Assembly (NCBI GenBank): GCA_947846985.1
Contig: CANTUZ010000025.1
Location: 8,554,100-8,618,099 of the forward strand
Direction: 5' to 3'
Origin: Fratercula arctica
Taxonomy: Eukaryota; Chordata; Aves; Charadriiformes; Alcidae
DNA length: 64,000 nucleotides
Shown here: positions 23,144-34,130 of the stretch, piece after piece
Numbering within the stretch: position 1 is the first letter of the stretch
Layout of the letters: every line of letters begins with the position of its first letter
Notes under the pieces: model-generated
Told to the model about the DNA's origin: nothing
The model's database searches: none
The model's input: the letters and a program-made list of their open reading frames with translations, nothing else
Position numbers and translations under genes: made by a program

Positions 23144-24365
23144 TGTCATGGTTTGGGCCAAATTGGTCAATGGCCGGTGACATATGCTCCCCCCCAGCCT
23201 CTCGTGCATGGAGAGGAGGAGGAGAGATAAAGAGAGATTTATGAGTTTAGAAGAAACTAAACTAATAAAATATTAAGAATAAAATAAAAAGGAAAATAAT
23301 GAAATAGATATAGTATATACAGGACCGTATTAAGCTCCCAGGATGATGTCACCGGCAGGCACTGGGGAAGTCCCAGGCTGGACTCAGCAACGAGCGGGAA
23401 CCGGGTTCCAGAGTTGGGGTCAGGAACACACGGATCGGGATCAAAGGCAGATGAACAGACAGGGTCCTCCTCGGACATCAGCCATTGAAGGAAGAGAGCT
23501 GACCCTTTGATCCCTCAGCTTTTATACGGAGCATGGGGCAGATGGGATGGAATACCTCTGTTGGTCAGTTTTGGGTCACCTGTCCTGTCTGCTCCTCCCT
23601 GCAGGTGGGACCCCTCTATGCCCCTCCACTTCCGACCCTCAAATGGGGCTGTGTGAGCCGATACAGGCAGGACACAGGAACAACCACACACCATGGATGA
23701 AAGGCAAAGAACAAATTTAATCTCGATACCTCACAGACCAGGGAATCTCTAAAACAACACCTGGGCAGAGGCACGCAAGCAGGGACCGTGGGCACCGCAG
23801 CACGAGAGAGAGTTCTTCTTAGCAAGAGTCCTTGACAGCGAGAGAGTCCTTGTTAGCAAGAGCAGGCACGGACTCCCTGTTCTTCTTGGTATTTATAAGG
23901 TTCAAACAGGCATAGCTTTCTCACTGTGCTTTGATCTTCTTCCACAACAGGCCAGGATTCTCAAGCAGCTAGATAAGGTGTCCCTGAGTCCATTACAGAC
24001 TTATGTTATCTAAGTGCAAGTGTTTTCCTTGCAAGCACCTGAGACTGAATAACAATTAGTGTGATATATGTGTTTTACAGTACCCCAGGTGCGAGTCCCT
24101 TGAGCGTATTTACAATCCTCCTCACCGATCTTCCGTTGCTTTCCCACAGGGGCAAATAATGAAATTAGCTGACCTTGGTTGTTATAGCAATAAGTATAAT
24201 CAAGAGCATCTGTGCATACCATTCCTTGGCACAAACTGTCTTATCACTCTGAATGAACCGTTTTCGGCACAACATGCTGTTAATTTCAGAGAGTTAGAAG
24301 AGGTCTAGCTAAGAAATGAAATTACTGTACGGAAAGTTGGTTCTGTTTTACCTCATACCAGGACA
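23144..24365 (-). repeat. solo LTR-A, interrupted by solo LTR-E
   Basis: It starts TGTCATGGTTTGGGCC and ends CTCATACCAGGACA. The flanks AAGCG (23139-23143) and AAGTG (24366-24370) are a 5-bp duplication with one change. Without the 504-bp LTR-E insert it is about 720 bp. The TATA region is mutated (TTTTATACGGAGCATGG). Confidence 0.9.
23650..24148 (-). repeat. solo LTR-E nested in LTR-A
   Basis: On the minus strand it starts TGTGGGAAAGCAACGG and ends CGGCTCACACA. Perfect GGGGC repeats flank it (23645-23649 and 24149-24153), and removing it restores the LTR-A sequence. TATAAAT (near 23890) and ATTAAA lie in the minus orientation. The same LTR supplies a U3 fragment inside proviruses B and D. 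Confidence 0.92.
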
Positions 24366-25375
24366 AAGTGTTGCCTGCAAGTTATAAAATTAGAATAGAT
24401 ACTTTAAAAACTCTGTTGCTATAATTTAAATCTGACTGTTTTTAAAGCAAGTTTTGGTTCTGGACCAGAGAGAGGAGTTAAATATAAATATAAACAATAG
24501 ACTGCAGTAATATAGATCTTGATTATTAAAGTTGTAACAAAAAAATCCACCCAAAGCCTTAAAAACATAGACCAAAGAAATTTAGGGGAAAGACAATTCT
24601 TCTAATGCACTCTTGTGCATTTCTTTTTATCTTCATATTTTTAATATCCCCCAAAATATCAATAACACAACTTAATGATTCCAAAGGCTTTCACTGCCAA
24701 TCAGCAACAGAAACTAAATGCAACATGTACCCACATTTCCACAAGATTTGGATGGTAATACAAAATTGAAACTCCTTTTCTATGTCCATTATATCAAAAG
24801 ATCAATATATGAGGGCAGTCTCACAAATTTTGTTGTTGTCAGAAGTTATTCTGCACTAACATAGATGAGGATCAACCCAAAAATAGACTCTTCAAATTTC
24901 ATAAAGGGATAATAAGTTTGTTTTCCTAATAATCTTGAGATTCTTTGTCCAGAAACTTCTCTGTTTAGAGCAGGTGCAATGGCAAAATTTAAATTATTTA
25001 TGTTCTATTTATATTTTTTAATTCAATACATAATAAAATCATATATGTATTTTGTTCTTGGAATTTAATTCAACACAGACAATTGTCTTTTACATTAATG
25101 TGTTCATCTGTTTTGCTTCCTTGGTTCTCAAGGTACATCACAGTGGTGTAATAACTTGTGTTGTATACAATACAGAAGACCACTGACATTTAAACAAGTT
25201 GTTTCGACCGTGTTTTGCATTTACACATTTCTTTTAATGTTAGATTTTGTAAAACAGTTGTAATTCAAAGTTTATTCTTCATGCATAACATTAACCTTTT
25301 AAATTGCTTAGTGCATTTATTCTCTTAAAAAATTCTTTTAATAATACTTAGGCTATAATGACTACTGATATGACA
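24366..25375. other. AT-rich sequence without a gene
   Basis: No coding region, LTR or LINE recognised. Confidence 0.5.
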
Positions 25376-25885
25376 TGTTTGTGATCAGCGGTGCAAAGTC
25401 CAGTTGGAGGCCTGTAACTAGCGGTGTTCCCCAGGGGTCAGTACTGGGCCCAGTCTCATACAACATATTCATCAACAACCTGGATGAGGGGACAGAGTGC
25501 ACCCTCAGCAAGTTTGCTGATGACACAAAACTGGGAGGGGTGGCTGACACACCGGAAGACTGTGCTGCCATACAGCACAACCTGGACAGGTTAGAGAGTT
25601 GGGCGGAGAGGAACCTAATGAAATTCAACAAGGGCAAGTGTAGGGTGCTGCACCTGGGGAGGAATAACTCCATGCACCAGTACAGGTTGGGGGCTGACCT
25701 GCTGGAGAGCAGCTCTGCAGAGACAGACCTGGGAGTCCTGGTGGATAACAGGATGACCATGAGGCAGCAATGTGCCCTTGTGGCCAAGAAGGCCAATGGT
25801 CTCCTGGGGTGCATTGAAAAGACCATGGCCAGCAGGTCGAGGGAGGTCATCCTCCCCCTCTACTCTGCCCTAGTGAGGTTGCAAC

Positions 25886-26186
25886 TGTGACAGATCTATG
25901 AGCAGAGGCCTGCGTACGGCCAAAGACACAGTGAGCAGAGCACACAGAAACAGGAACGCAGATGTCGATACAGATGGAATGAAGAGGAATTGGTCCAATA
26001 TAAACATGGAACAAGAAAACAGGATTAAAAGGAAACAGGATTAAAAGGAACAGAGATATGAAGTACTAATTATCCGGTGGTGTACCCGCGGCTGGACAGA
26101 GGAATTCATACTGAGAGCTCTCTAACAATCACTTTCATCGCCGTTCGCTGGACGAAAAAGGTGAGCAGCCGCGGTAGATATTAAAA
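25886..26186 (+). repeat. truncated 5' LTR (LTR-C) and leader of provirus C
   Basis: Bases 25886-26022 match the first 137 bases of the 3' LTR (TGTGACAGATCTATGAGCAG). The rest of U3, the TATA box, poly(A) signal, U5 and PBS are deleted. A 16-bp unit ACAGGATTAAAAGGAA is duplicated in tandem at 26019-26050, at the deletion point. The leader ends just before the gag ATG at 26187 and contains AAAAAGGTGAGC (near 26155), a plausible splice donor. Confidence 0.8.
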
Positions 26187-27812
26187 ATGGGACAAACAGC
26201 TACTCAAGAACAGAAATTGCAACTTGAACTTCTGCAGCGCATTTTAACAGAACAGGACTTTAAAGTGGCCCCTGTCAAATTAGTATCTTTGCTTGTATGG
26301 ATACGTGATTATTGCTCATGGTTCCCTGAAGGGGGGGTCCTACGATTTAGCTCACTGGCAAAAAGTGGGGGAGGAATTGCAAACGCGGGAGACACTGCAC
26401 TTGTCCTTGCCAGAAGGAATAATAGTTACTTGGCGAACTGTATACACTGCCATACGAACACTGCATCCCGCAGAGCAAGCCCTGCAAGGGGTTGCTGGAG
26501 GGGGACCACAAGCTCCCCCAGAGGAACCTCAGTCTCTTGACGTTAATACCCCCAGTTGCGAACCCTGAGCCTGAATCTGCTCAAATGCCCAATCCTGAAG
26601 AACATTACCAAAAGCAGAATTCGGGAGGCGAAGAGCCAGAAGATCCCTTTGATCCTGGCCCAATAAATCCAGAGACTGAACCTGATTTATACCCACCTTT
26701 AACCCCGATTAAAGCTATGGCTGCCTCTGCTCCAACTGCGGAGGAGATTTTACAGCAACAGAGATGAAAGTCGTTATCGCGCTCCTCCATTCTTAACCCT
26801 CCTCCATTTGCGCCAGGTACCGCGTCTGTTCCTTCTTATCAACCACTTATGCGTGCGCAGCCGGAATCGGGGTATTGCAGTGTATTGTCAGAATGTCGGC
26901 GGGAGACTTTGTGCAGGGGAGATATTCAGATGTTACAAGTGATGCCTGTAATTTATAGACCTAACCAACCTCCTCAATATCAGCACTTACCTTATGAGTT
27001 AGTTAAGAAATTCTGCCAGAGACTATGGATTGCAATCTTCCTTCACAATTAATCTTATTCATGTCATAGCTGACTCATATACAATGACAGTGTATGATTG
27101 GCGTTCTCTTTTATGGTTAATCTTGACTGCAGCACAATTTGCAGTCTGGGACACAGAGTATCGTGATGCTGCCACTGCTCCAATTATGGACAATCTTATT
27201 CAAGGTATTAATATAGGTCTGAACGAGGTGCTGGGACAAGGGCCATACACCACTGCGCAGGCAGAAGCCCAGTTAGACGGAAGAGTTTTTAGTCAGGCCA
27301 CAACGCTGGCTATTAGAGCCTTGCGGCAAGTTCCCGATACAGGAAGAAGAGAAACGTCATTTGCGGCTGTGCGCCGGAGGGCGCAAGAACCTTATGTTAC
27401 CTTCTTAGACAGATTGCAGACTGCTAAAGGCAAATAGATTCTGAAGAGGCGCAGCAATTGTTGTTGTTTCAATTAGCAATTGAGAATGCTAATGCGGATT
27501 GCAAGGGCACTTTAGAGCCGTTGCGAAATAAGGCCAAAACTCTATCAGAGCTAATAAGAGCCTGTCAAAACGTGGGCTCTGAGCAACATACAGCAGAAAT
27601 ATTAGCCACTGCTTTAGCTCAACAGATGGTGGTAGCCCGTGCAGCTGTTAAATGCTTCCTTTGTGATAAGGAAGGACATATTAAATGGAATTGTCCCCAA
27701 CACACTGACCGTCCAACTTCAAGAAGGCCTGCTACCCCAACACAACTATGCCCTTGGTGTCAGAGAGGGTATCATTGGAGTAGCCAATGTCGTTCAAAAT
27801 ATGATAAGCTCG
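26187..27812 (+). pseudogene. gag: betaretrovirus-like Gag of provirus C
   Basis: It starts MGQTATQEQK, so a Met-Gly myristoylation signal is present, and has a betaretroviral matrix signature (WIRDYCSWFPEGG, YDLAHWQKVGEEL). A run of seven G near 26331 shifts the frame. An acidic Pro-rich linker follows to about 26900. Capsid (27030-27437) carries the major homology region RRAQEPYVTFLDRLQ. After a frameshift near 27430 the capsid end and nucleocapsid follow with two zinc knuckles, CFLCDKEGHIKWNC and CPWCQRGYHWSSQC. Stops near 26766 and 27050 confirm it is dead. Confidence 0.82.
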
Positions 27813-28532
27813 GTAATGATGATATTCTATTTGCTACTAAAGAACGGCACGTTTTAACTTCTTTATTAACATTTGCTGAACAACAATTGAAACAACATGG
27901 TTTGCAGATTGCAGAAGAAAAGAATTCAAACCATGTCACCTTGGAAGTATTTAGGCTGGAAGCTGCTTGAAACACATATACAGCCTCAACCTTTACGCAT
28001 TGCTCATTCAGTTGTCACCTTAAACGACCTTCAAAAGTTATTGGGAACAATTAATTGGGTTTGTCCTTTGCTAGGAATTACTACCGAAGAGTTGTCTCCA
28101 TTGTTTAATATATTGAAAGGAGATCCAGATTTAGCTTCTCCATGTTCATTAACCTCAACAGCTCAGAAGGCATTACAGCACATTGCAGATAAGATACAGT
28201 CTACTACCACTGCAAGATGCATTGAACACCTTCCTATCAGACTGTTTGTGATATATCAAGAATTTCAACCTTACGCCCTGATAGGACAGTGGGATGATGC
28301 ACTCGCAAAGAGCCTGACTGCATTAGAGTGGGTATTTTTGCCACATACCTTTTCAAAAACAGTAGCTACGATGATTGAAATGTCAGCACGATTGATTTCG
28401 CAGGGTCGTTTGTGCTGTCAGCAGCTTTCTGGAATGGATCCAAGCCACATACACATCCCCGTCAAATAGGACAACTTTGACCTTTGGTTATCACAAAGTC
28501 TTAACCTACAAATTGCCTTAGTAGATTATATA
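27813..28532 (+). pseudogene. pol: betaretroviral RT, palm end to connection
   Basis: Straight after the second zinc knuckle the frame continues as DDILFATKERHVLTSLL, the active-site end of RT without its Tyr-Met. Protease, any dUTPase and the RT fingers are therefore deleted. A frameshift near 27930 leads into the thumb and connection (SPWKYLGWKLLE, LQKLLGTINWVCPLLGI, FQPYALIGQWDD). The sequence ends where CR1-f is inserted. Confidence 0.78.
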
Positions 28533-29765
28533 TGACAAACCTGGTGGCCTTCTATGAGAAGGTCACAACATCAATAGACAAGGGGAGAGCAACTGACGTC
28601 GTTTACCTGGACCTGAGCAAAGCCTTTGACACTGTCCCGCATGACATCCTGGTCTCCAAGCTGATAAAATATGGCTTTGATGGATGGACAATTCAGTGGA
28701 TGAAGAACTGGCTTCATGGCCACACCCAAAGAGTGGCTGTCAATGGGTCCATGTCCAAGTGGAGGCCAGTGACAAGTGGAGTCCCTCAAGGATCAGTACT
28801 GGGACCGGTCTTGTTTAACATCTTTGTCAGCGACATGGACAGTGGCATAGAATGCACCCTCAGCAAGTTTGCCGACGACACCAAGCTGTGTGGGGTGGCT
28901 GACACGCTGGAGGAAAGGGATGCCATCCAGAGGGACCTTGACAGGCTGGAGAGGTGGGCCCATGCCAACCTCATGAAGTTCAACAAGACCAAGTGCAAGG
29001 TCCTCCATCTTGGTCAGGGCAATCCCAAGCACCAATATAGGCTGGGCAGTGACTGGCTTGAGAGCAGCCCTGAAGAAAAGGACTTGGGGGTGCTGGTGGA
29101 CGAGAGGCTCAACATGAGCCGTCAGTGTGCACTAGCAGCCCAGAAAGCCAATCGTATCCTGCGCTGCATTGGGAGAAGCGTGGCCAGCAGGTCGAGGGAG
29201 GTGATTCCTCCCCTCTACTCCGCTCTGGTGAGACCCCACCTGGAGTACTGCGTCCAATTCTGGAGCCCCTACTACAAGAAAGATATGGATGTGTTGGAAC
29301 ATGTCCAGAGAAGGGCCACGAGGATGATCAGAGGGCTGGAGCACCTCTCCTATGAGGACAGGCTGAGAGAGTTGGGGTTGTTCAGCCTGGAGAAGAGAAG
29401 GCTCCAAGGAGACCTTATAATGGCCTATACCAGTATCTTAAGGGGGCCTACAAGAAAGCTGGTGAGGGACTTTTTAGGATGTTGGGTAATGGTAGGACTA
29501 GAGGGAATGGATTAAACTAGAGATGGGACAATTCAGACTGGACGTTAGGAAGAAGTTCTTCACCATGAGGGTGGTGAGACACTGGAACAGGTTGCCCAGA
29601 GAGGTGGTGGAAGCCCCATCCCTGGAAGTTTTTAAGGCCAGGCTGGATGGGGCTCTGAGCAATCTGATCTAGTGGGAGATGTCCCTGCCCATGGTAGTGG
29701 GGTTGGAACTAGATGATCTTTAAGGTCCCTTCCAATCCTAAGAATTCTATGATTCTATGATTCTA
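28533..29765 (+). mobile_element. CR1 LINE (f) inside provirus C pol
   Basis: A 5'-truncated CR1 with a clean 3' tail (two ATTCTATG-type repeats) inserted between the pol codons at TATATA and TTGGGCAAATAA. Its RT ORF is open for 327 residues (28532-29515), with [45 protein letters not shown] and [14 protein letters not shown]. The FADD active site is intact. A frameshift near 29460 precedes the last coding part. It is the best-kept RT core of the window's CR1 copies. Confidence 0.9.
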
Positions 29766-31145
29766 TATTGGGCAAATAAATTATTCTTTGCCCCGGCACA
29801 GACTGTTACAGTCACTTCCACAAATTCCTTTACAGCCGCGCATCCTACTAGTGCCAAAGCCTCTTGCTGGCACCCGTATGGTGTTTGTAGACGGCTCAGG
29901 GAAAACAGGAAAAGCAGTTGTAGCTTGGAAGACCTCTGAAGGACAATGGGATTCGGTTGTAACTCCAGTTGAAGGATCTATGGAAATTGTGGAACTCACC
30001 GCTACTGTAAGGGCTTTTGACTTATTTCAATAGAAACCGTTAAATGTAGTGGCAGATTCTCAATATGTTACTGGCATTGTTCAAAGACTGGAAGGAGCAT
30101 TTATAAAACAAGTAGAGAACCAATTGTTATTTAAGCTATTACTGCAATTAATGTTGCTTTTACGAAAAAGACAGTTTCCTTATTTTATTGTCCACATATG
30201 CTCTCATAGCTGTTTACCTGGTCCTTTAACTGAGGGAAACACAGTTGCAGATTATCACACTCTGTCGGTAACAACTCCGAACATTATGCAGCAAGCTAAA
30301 ATGTCGCATTATTTTTTTCATCAAAATGCGAAGGCATTGAGGAAGCAATTTTCTTTAACACAACAACAAGCACATGATATTGTGCAGACTTGTGCCGATT
30401 GTCAGCAGCTGGCTCCTCTGCCATCATTTGTGGGGGTTAACCTGTGAGGGCTTACACCTGATGAACTTTGGCAATCTGATGTTATGTTACGCACATTATG
30501 GAATTTGGACATTTGTGCCATGTACATGTTTCAGTTGATTTGTTTTCTCACTTTGTTGTAGCTACTGCTCATACAGGAGAGAAGGCTCGTGATGTTATTC
30601 AACATGGGTTGCAATGCATTGCAGTCATGGGAGTACCGAAAACTGTAAAAACTGATAAAAGACCAGCTTATGTGTCCGCTAAAGTACAGGCCTTTTTATA
30701 GACATGGGGTATTAAACATGTCACCGGTATTCCTCATTCCCCGACTGGGCAAGCAGTTGTGGAGCATATGCATCATACTTTAAAAACCATGCTTGATAAA
30801 CGAAAAAGGGGGAATCCCGTAGGTATGACACCTCAAGAGCAATTGTATAAAGCAACTTATGTTTTAAATTTTCTAAACATGTCTTCTTTGTCATCCACAG
30901 CAGTAGAGCGACATTTCAGAAGGACTGTTGAATGGCCTGAACAACCGAAGGTGTATTATAAGCACCTTGAATCGGGGTGCTGGGAAGGACCAGTCCCCCT
31001 GATAACATGGGGTAGAGGGTATGCTTGTGTGTCTTTGTCCTCAGGTCCATACTGGATTCCTGCAAAATTCGTTAAGCCAGCTCATCAGCCGAGTCCAGTA
31101 CGGGAAAAGAGAGGCCTGGAACCAGTCGAGCCAATCAATGAATAA
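29766..31145 (+). pseudogene. pol: betaretroviral RNase H and integrase
   Basis: RNase H begins with MVFVDGSGKTGKAVVAW, then SMEIVELTA and VVADSQYV give the Asp-Glu-Asp residues. The integrase zinc finger (HYFFHQNAKALRK...CADCQ) lies at 30307-30405. The core has QSDVM, KTDKRPAY and GQAVVEHMHHT, so all three D,D35E residues are present. The C-terminal domain (VYYKHLESGCWEGP, WGRGYACVS) ends at 31145. Stops at 30031-30033, 30445-30447 and 30699-30701 plus a frameshift near 30485 kill it. Confidence 0.82.
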
Positions 31146-32171
31146 AGCAGGCATACCTAAGGATGGGTATTTTTATTAATCTTTCAGTTCTTAATGCTTA
31201 TCTCTTTTCTGTCTCATGTAGATTCTTTTGTATATTGGGTTATATACTGAGGGCTGGCGAATGGGATTTGTATTTGTAAACAGAAGTCTTCATAAGCTAA
31301 CCATAGATAATACTACAACAAATAGAAGTTGTGAGCAAGAAGATTCTGTAATGATTTGTACTTCTCATGATTTTTGCAATAGTATCTGCAATTGTTATTT
31401 TAGCCTTCAGCTTTTGTAGCTGTTGTTGCGCTTACTGAATCTGTCCAGACTGCTAAGGTTGTAGGAGAAACTTTATCTAATGTAACTGAAGAATTAGTTA
31501 TGTTTAGTATGCTGTTTGCTGTGTTTAATAAGCATTATACAATCAGTTGTAGATGCTGCTTTGCATTGTACCCTTGTACGAGTTGTAGAATATGTTGCTG
31601 TAAAAACTATGTGTGTATCCATGAGAACCTGACCTTCAAAGAAGAAAATAACAAGAAGGGAGTACAACAATGTAGTCACGTATCAGACAGCCGCTATTAG
31701 CAAAGCTGGATCATGAGTCTGGTGAGGCTCGCTGCATACGCTGGCCACACGTGCAGCGACTCTAGCCTATACTTTTCCACTCAATCCGATGCAGGATATA
31801 AGGGGGCTGTCTTGGGCTGTAGAGAGGGAGAGACATGAGCGCACTTTGAAGATACAGGGGACGCCCCGAAGCGCTGTGACTGCCTCCCCCTCCCATAGGT
31901 ATGACACTGATATGCAAGAACGCATAGATGAAGAAATATTAACCAAATTACAAGCCTTAGAAGCAGCAGTAATATGGATAGGGGATCGGCAAAATGTGTT
32001 AAAAACACATCTTTCTCTGTATTGTGATTGGGAGTACAACCCTCGAAGACTTTGTGTTACATCTCTCCCCTGGAATACGTCACTACATGGCTGGGAAATG
32101 GTTAAATGCCATCTCCAAGGTGCTTTTGACATGTCATTGCGACAAAATATTCATTCTTTACATGATCAACT
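31146..32171 (+). pseudogene. env: betaretroviral Env remnant of provirus C
   Basis: Most of the surface subunit is missing. The recognisable part is the TM ectodomain: KLQALEAAVIWIGDRQNVLK, then CDWEYNPRRLC, with the paired Cys and heptad pattern of MMTV/HERV-K-type TM, and CHLQGAFDMSL. Several stops precede it (31410-31720). Provirus D interrupts it at 32171; the C-terminus resumes at 39041. Confidence 0.75.
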
Positions 32172-32517
32172 TGCGACGAGCGAGGGAAGACAAGCAGCCG
32201 ACTCAATGTGAGTGATAAAGCAAGCTTCAGTTTATTGCCCGAATACGCTTCATTATATAGCTACTGGTTACATCATCGCTTGAATATTGGCTAATTATAA
32301 AAGTCATCTGCTCACTGCGATTGGTTCTCTGTGCACACGACAGGGTTCAGCCTTAGTTCCCTATTCTTATCAGCTCCTTATTCTTGCTTCTGTATTCTCA
32401 TGGCTTGTTTACTTAGTACTTTCCCCTCGCCGAGCTGTAACTTGCTTCTACGCTATTCTCATCTCACATAACTCCTCTATTGTCCCATGACCTTGCTCCT
32501 CAAGCCATTCTGCAACA
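32172..32517 (-). repeat. 3' LTR of provirus D (LTR-D)
   Basis: Minus-strand TGTTGCAGAATGG...GCTCGTCGCA, 346 bp. A TATATAA box is followed within about 25 bases by AATAAA, so the poly(A) signal lies close to or before the start site as in MMTV-like LTRs. The end of the TM ORF reads into its U3. Confidence 0.92.
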
Positions 32518-33017
32518 ATTCCCCCTTTTTTTCTTTTTTCCCTTTTTTCTTTTTTTTTTCCTTTTTTCTTTTTTTTTTCTTTTTTTTTTCTTTTTTTTTT
32601 TTTTTTTTTTTTTTGAGCAATCCAGGCTTGGTTTATTACTTTTAACATAGCTCTCTTAATACAAGAAAGGACTACACATAAGCACAAACTTATGATTACA
32701 AGAATTATTATAATATGCAAGCCTTCAACAAGCAATTCTAATACTTCCAAACAAGCTAGTTTTAGCCACTCATCAAAAAACCCATGAGTTTGCTGAATTT
32801 TGTTTGTATGTTCTTTTAACCACTGCAACTGTTTGTGAATTGATTCGCTGTGATCGGACAAATTCATACAACACATACCCTCAAAATCTTCACAACCATG
32901 TCCTTGAGCTAATAACAAAAAGTCAATTGCTGCTCTATTTTGCAAAATCGCATGGCGCAAGCTATTCTGATCTTCTAACAAACTTTCAATTATTTCTGTG
33001 GTGACATTGGCTATCAT
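32448..33017 (-). CDS. env: Env TM-like ORF with polylysine tail (provirus D)
   Basis: This 189-residue ORF encodes a TM ectodomain with [20 protein letters not shown] and CEDFEGMCC, a CX6CC motif of the gamma/alpharetroviral type, followed by a membrane anchor ([20 protein letters not shown]). After the anchor comes a stretch of about 38 residues that are nearly all Lys, Arg and Glu, coded by a homopurine tract; then [14 protein letters not shown] reads into the LTR. It lacks a surface subunit, signal peptide and fusion peptide. Its upstream neighbour is an LTR-F fragment whose TATA box lies four bases before the ATG. Expression is uncertain. Confidence 0.6.
   Translation of the reverse strand: MIANVTTEIIESLLEDQNSLRHAILQNRAAIDFLLLAQGHGCEDFEGMCCMNLSDHSESIHKQLQWLKEHTNKIQQTHGFFDEWLKLACLEVLELLVEGLHIIIILVIISLCLCVVLSCIKRAMLKVINQAWIAQKKKKKKKRKKKEKKKKKGKKKEKREKRKKGGIVAEWLEEQGHGTIEELCEMRIA
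32521..32615 (-). repeat. expanded homopurine tract at the polypurine tract
   Basis: On the plus strand about 95 bases are only C and T, mostly T runs with single or paired C. On the minus strand this is A/G and includes the normal polypurine tract (AAAAGGGGGAAT) beside the LTR. It encodes the polylysine stretch and has H-DNA potential. Length errors in assembly are likely here. Confidence 0.85.
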
Positions 33018-33338
33018 TACATTTATAGTATTATGCTATCTGTTCACGCGCTCTAACTCCTACTGATTGGTTGCATGCTATTTTCACGAGCTGTCCACGC
33101 GCGGGCAGCATCCTGCTGATAGGTTGAGGGTCGATTGCCACGCACTTCTCAGTGTCTTTTAACTGATCGTCTCTGACTGTTCACACAGAGCAGCAGCTTT
33201 GCTTTTCACATTCCTTTCCTTGCTGATATCTCCTGGCACTTGCTTCTCAAGGCGCCTCTCATGGGTACAGCTTTGTCTCATCAAGGCCAAACAGATTCCC
33301 TACGCTGCTCTCTATCATCTCCACAATTCCCCCTTTTT
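33018..33338 (-). repeat. LTR-F U3 fragment inside provirus D
   Basis: On the minus strand a polypurine tract (AAAAAAGGGGGAAT) is followed by TGTGGAGATGATAGAG and about 320 bases that match LTR-F at 13763 in the first part and LTR-B U3 (GCGTGGACAGCTCGTGAA, ACTATAAATGTAA) in the second. It ends just after the TATA box, where the TM ORF begins. R-U5 is absent. Confidence 0.75.
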
Positions 33339-33490
33339 TATTTTTTATACAACAAAAAGCTTGATTAATCATTTTTTGCACTATTTTTTGTAAGTAGACT
33401 AAAATACAGCGCATGACAAGCATTGGATGACAAAGATGACGTTTAGAAAATTTAAAACATAAGTTGCTTTATACAATTGCTCTTGAGGTG
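33339..33490 (-). pseudogene. integrase-to-env-tail junction in provirus D
   Basis: The sequence passes from an integrase segment (LYKATYVLNFLN) to a short TM tail-like stretch (VQKMINQAFC) and a polypurine tract. The join is another internal deletion. Confidence 0.5.
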
Positions 33491-33925
33491 TCATACCCTG
33501 TTTTGTTTATGAAGCATGGTTTTTAAGGTATGATGAATATGTTTCAGAATTGCTTGCCCAGTTGGGGAACGAGGAATACCAGTGACATGTTTGATACCCC
33601 ATGTCTGTAAAGAGACTTGTATTTTAGCAAACACATAAGCTGGTCTGTTATCAGTTTTTACAGTTTTCGGTACTCCCATGACTGCAAGGCATTGCAACTA
33701 ATGTCGAATAACATCACGAGCCTTCTCTCCTGTAGGAGCAGTAGCTACAACAAGGTGAGAAAACAAATCAACTGAAACATGTACATAGCGCAAACGTCCC
33801 AATTCCATAATGTGTATAACATCGGATTGCCAAAGTTCATCAGGTGTAAGCCCTCGCAGGGTAATCCCCACAAATGATGGCAGAGGAGCCGGCTGCTGAC
33901 AGCGCAAACGACCCTGTGAAATCAA
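33491..33925 (-). pseudogene. pol: integrase core, catalytic Glu replaced (provirus D)
   Basis: ORFs 33698-33925 and 33491-33697 encode RLRCQQPAPLPSFVGITL, QSDVIHIMELG, KTDNRPAY and GQAILKHIHHT. The first two catalytic Asp residues are present, but the Glu position is Lys (codon at 33542-33544); provirus C has GQAVVEHMHHT. One stop separates the ORFs. The start is fused to the RT tail at CQQ through a deletion shared with provirus B. Confidence 0.75.
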
Positions 33926-34130
33926 TCATGCTAACATTTCAATCATCATAGTTACTGTTTTTTGAAAAGGTATGTGGCAAAAATACTCACTCTAATGCAG
34001 TCAGGCTCTTTGCGAGTGCATCATCCCACTGTCCTATCAGGGCGTAAGGTTGAAATTCTTGATGTATCATAAACAAATCTGCAATGTGCTGTAATGCCTT
34101 CTGAGCTGTTGGGGTTAATGAACGTGGAAC
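33926..34130 (-). pseudogene. pol: RT connection fragment (provirus D)
   Basis: About 190 bases match the RT region of provirus C at 28140-28400 (segments FQPYALIGQWDD, ALAKSLTAL). The fragment is joined to the beta env piece on its 5' side and to integrase on its 3' side. Confidence 0.65.
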
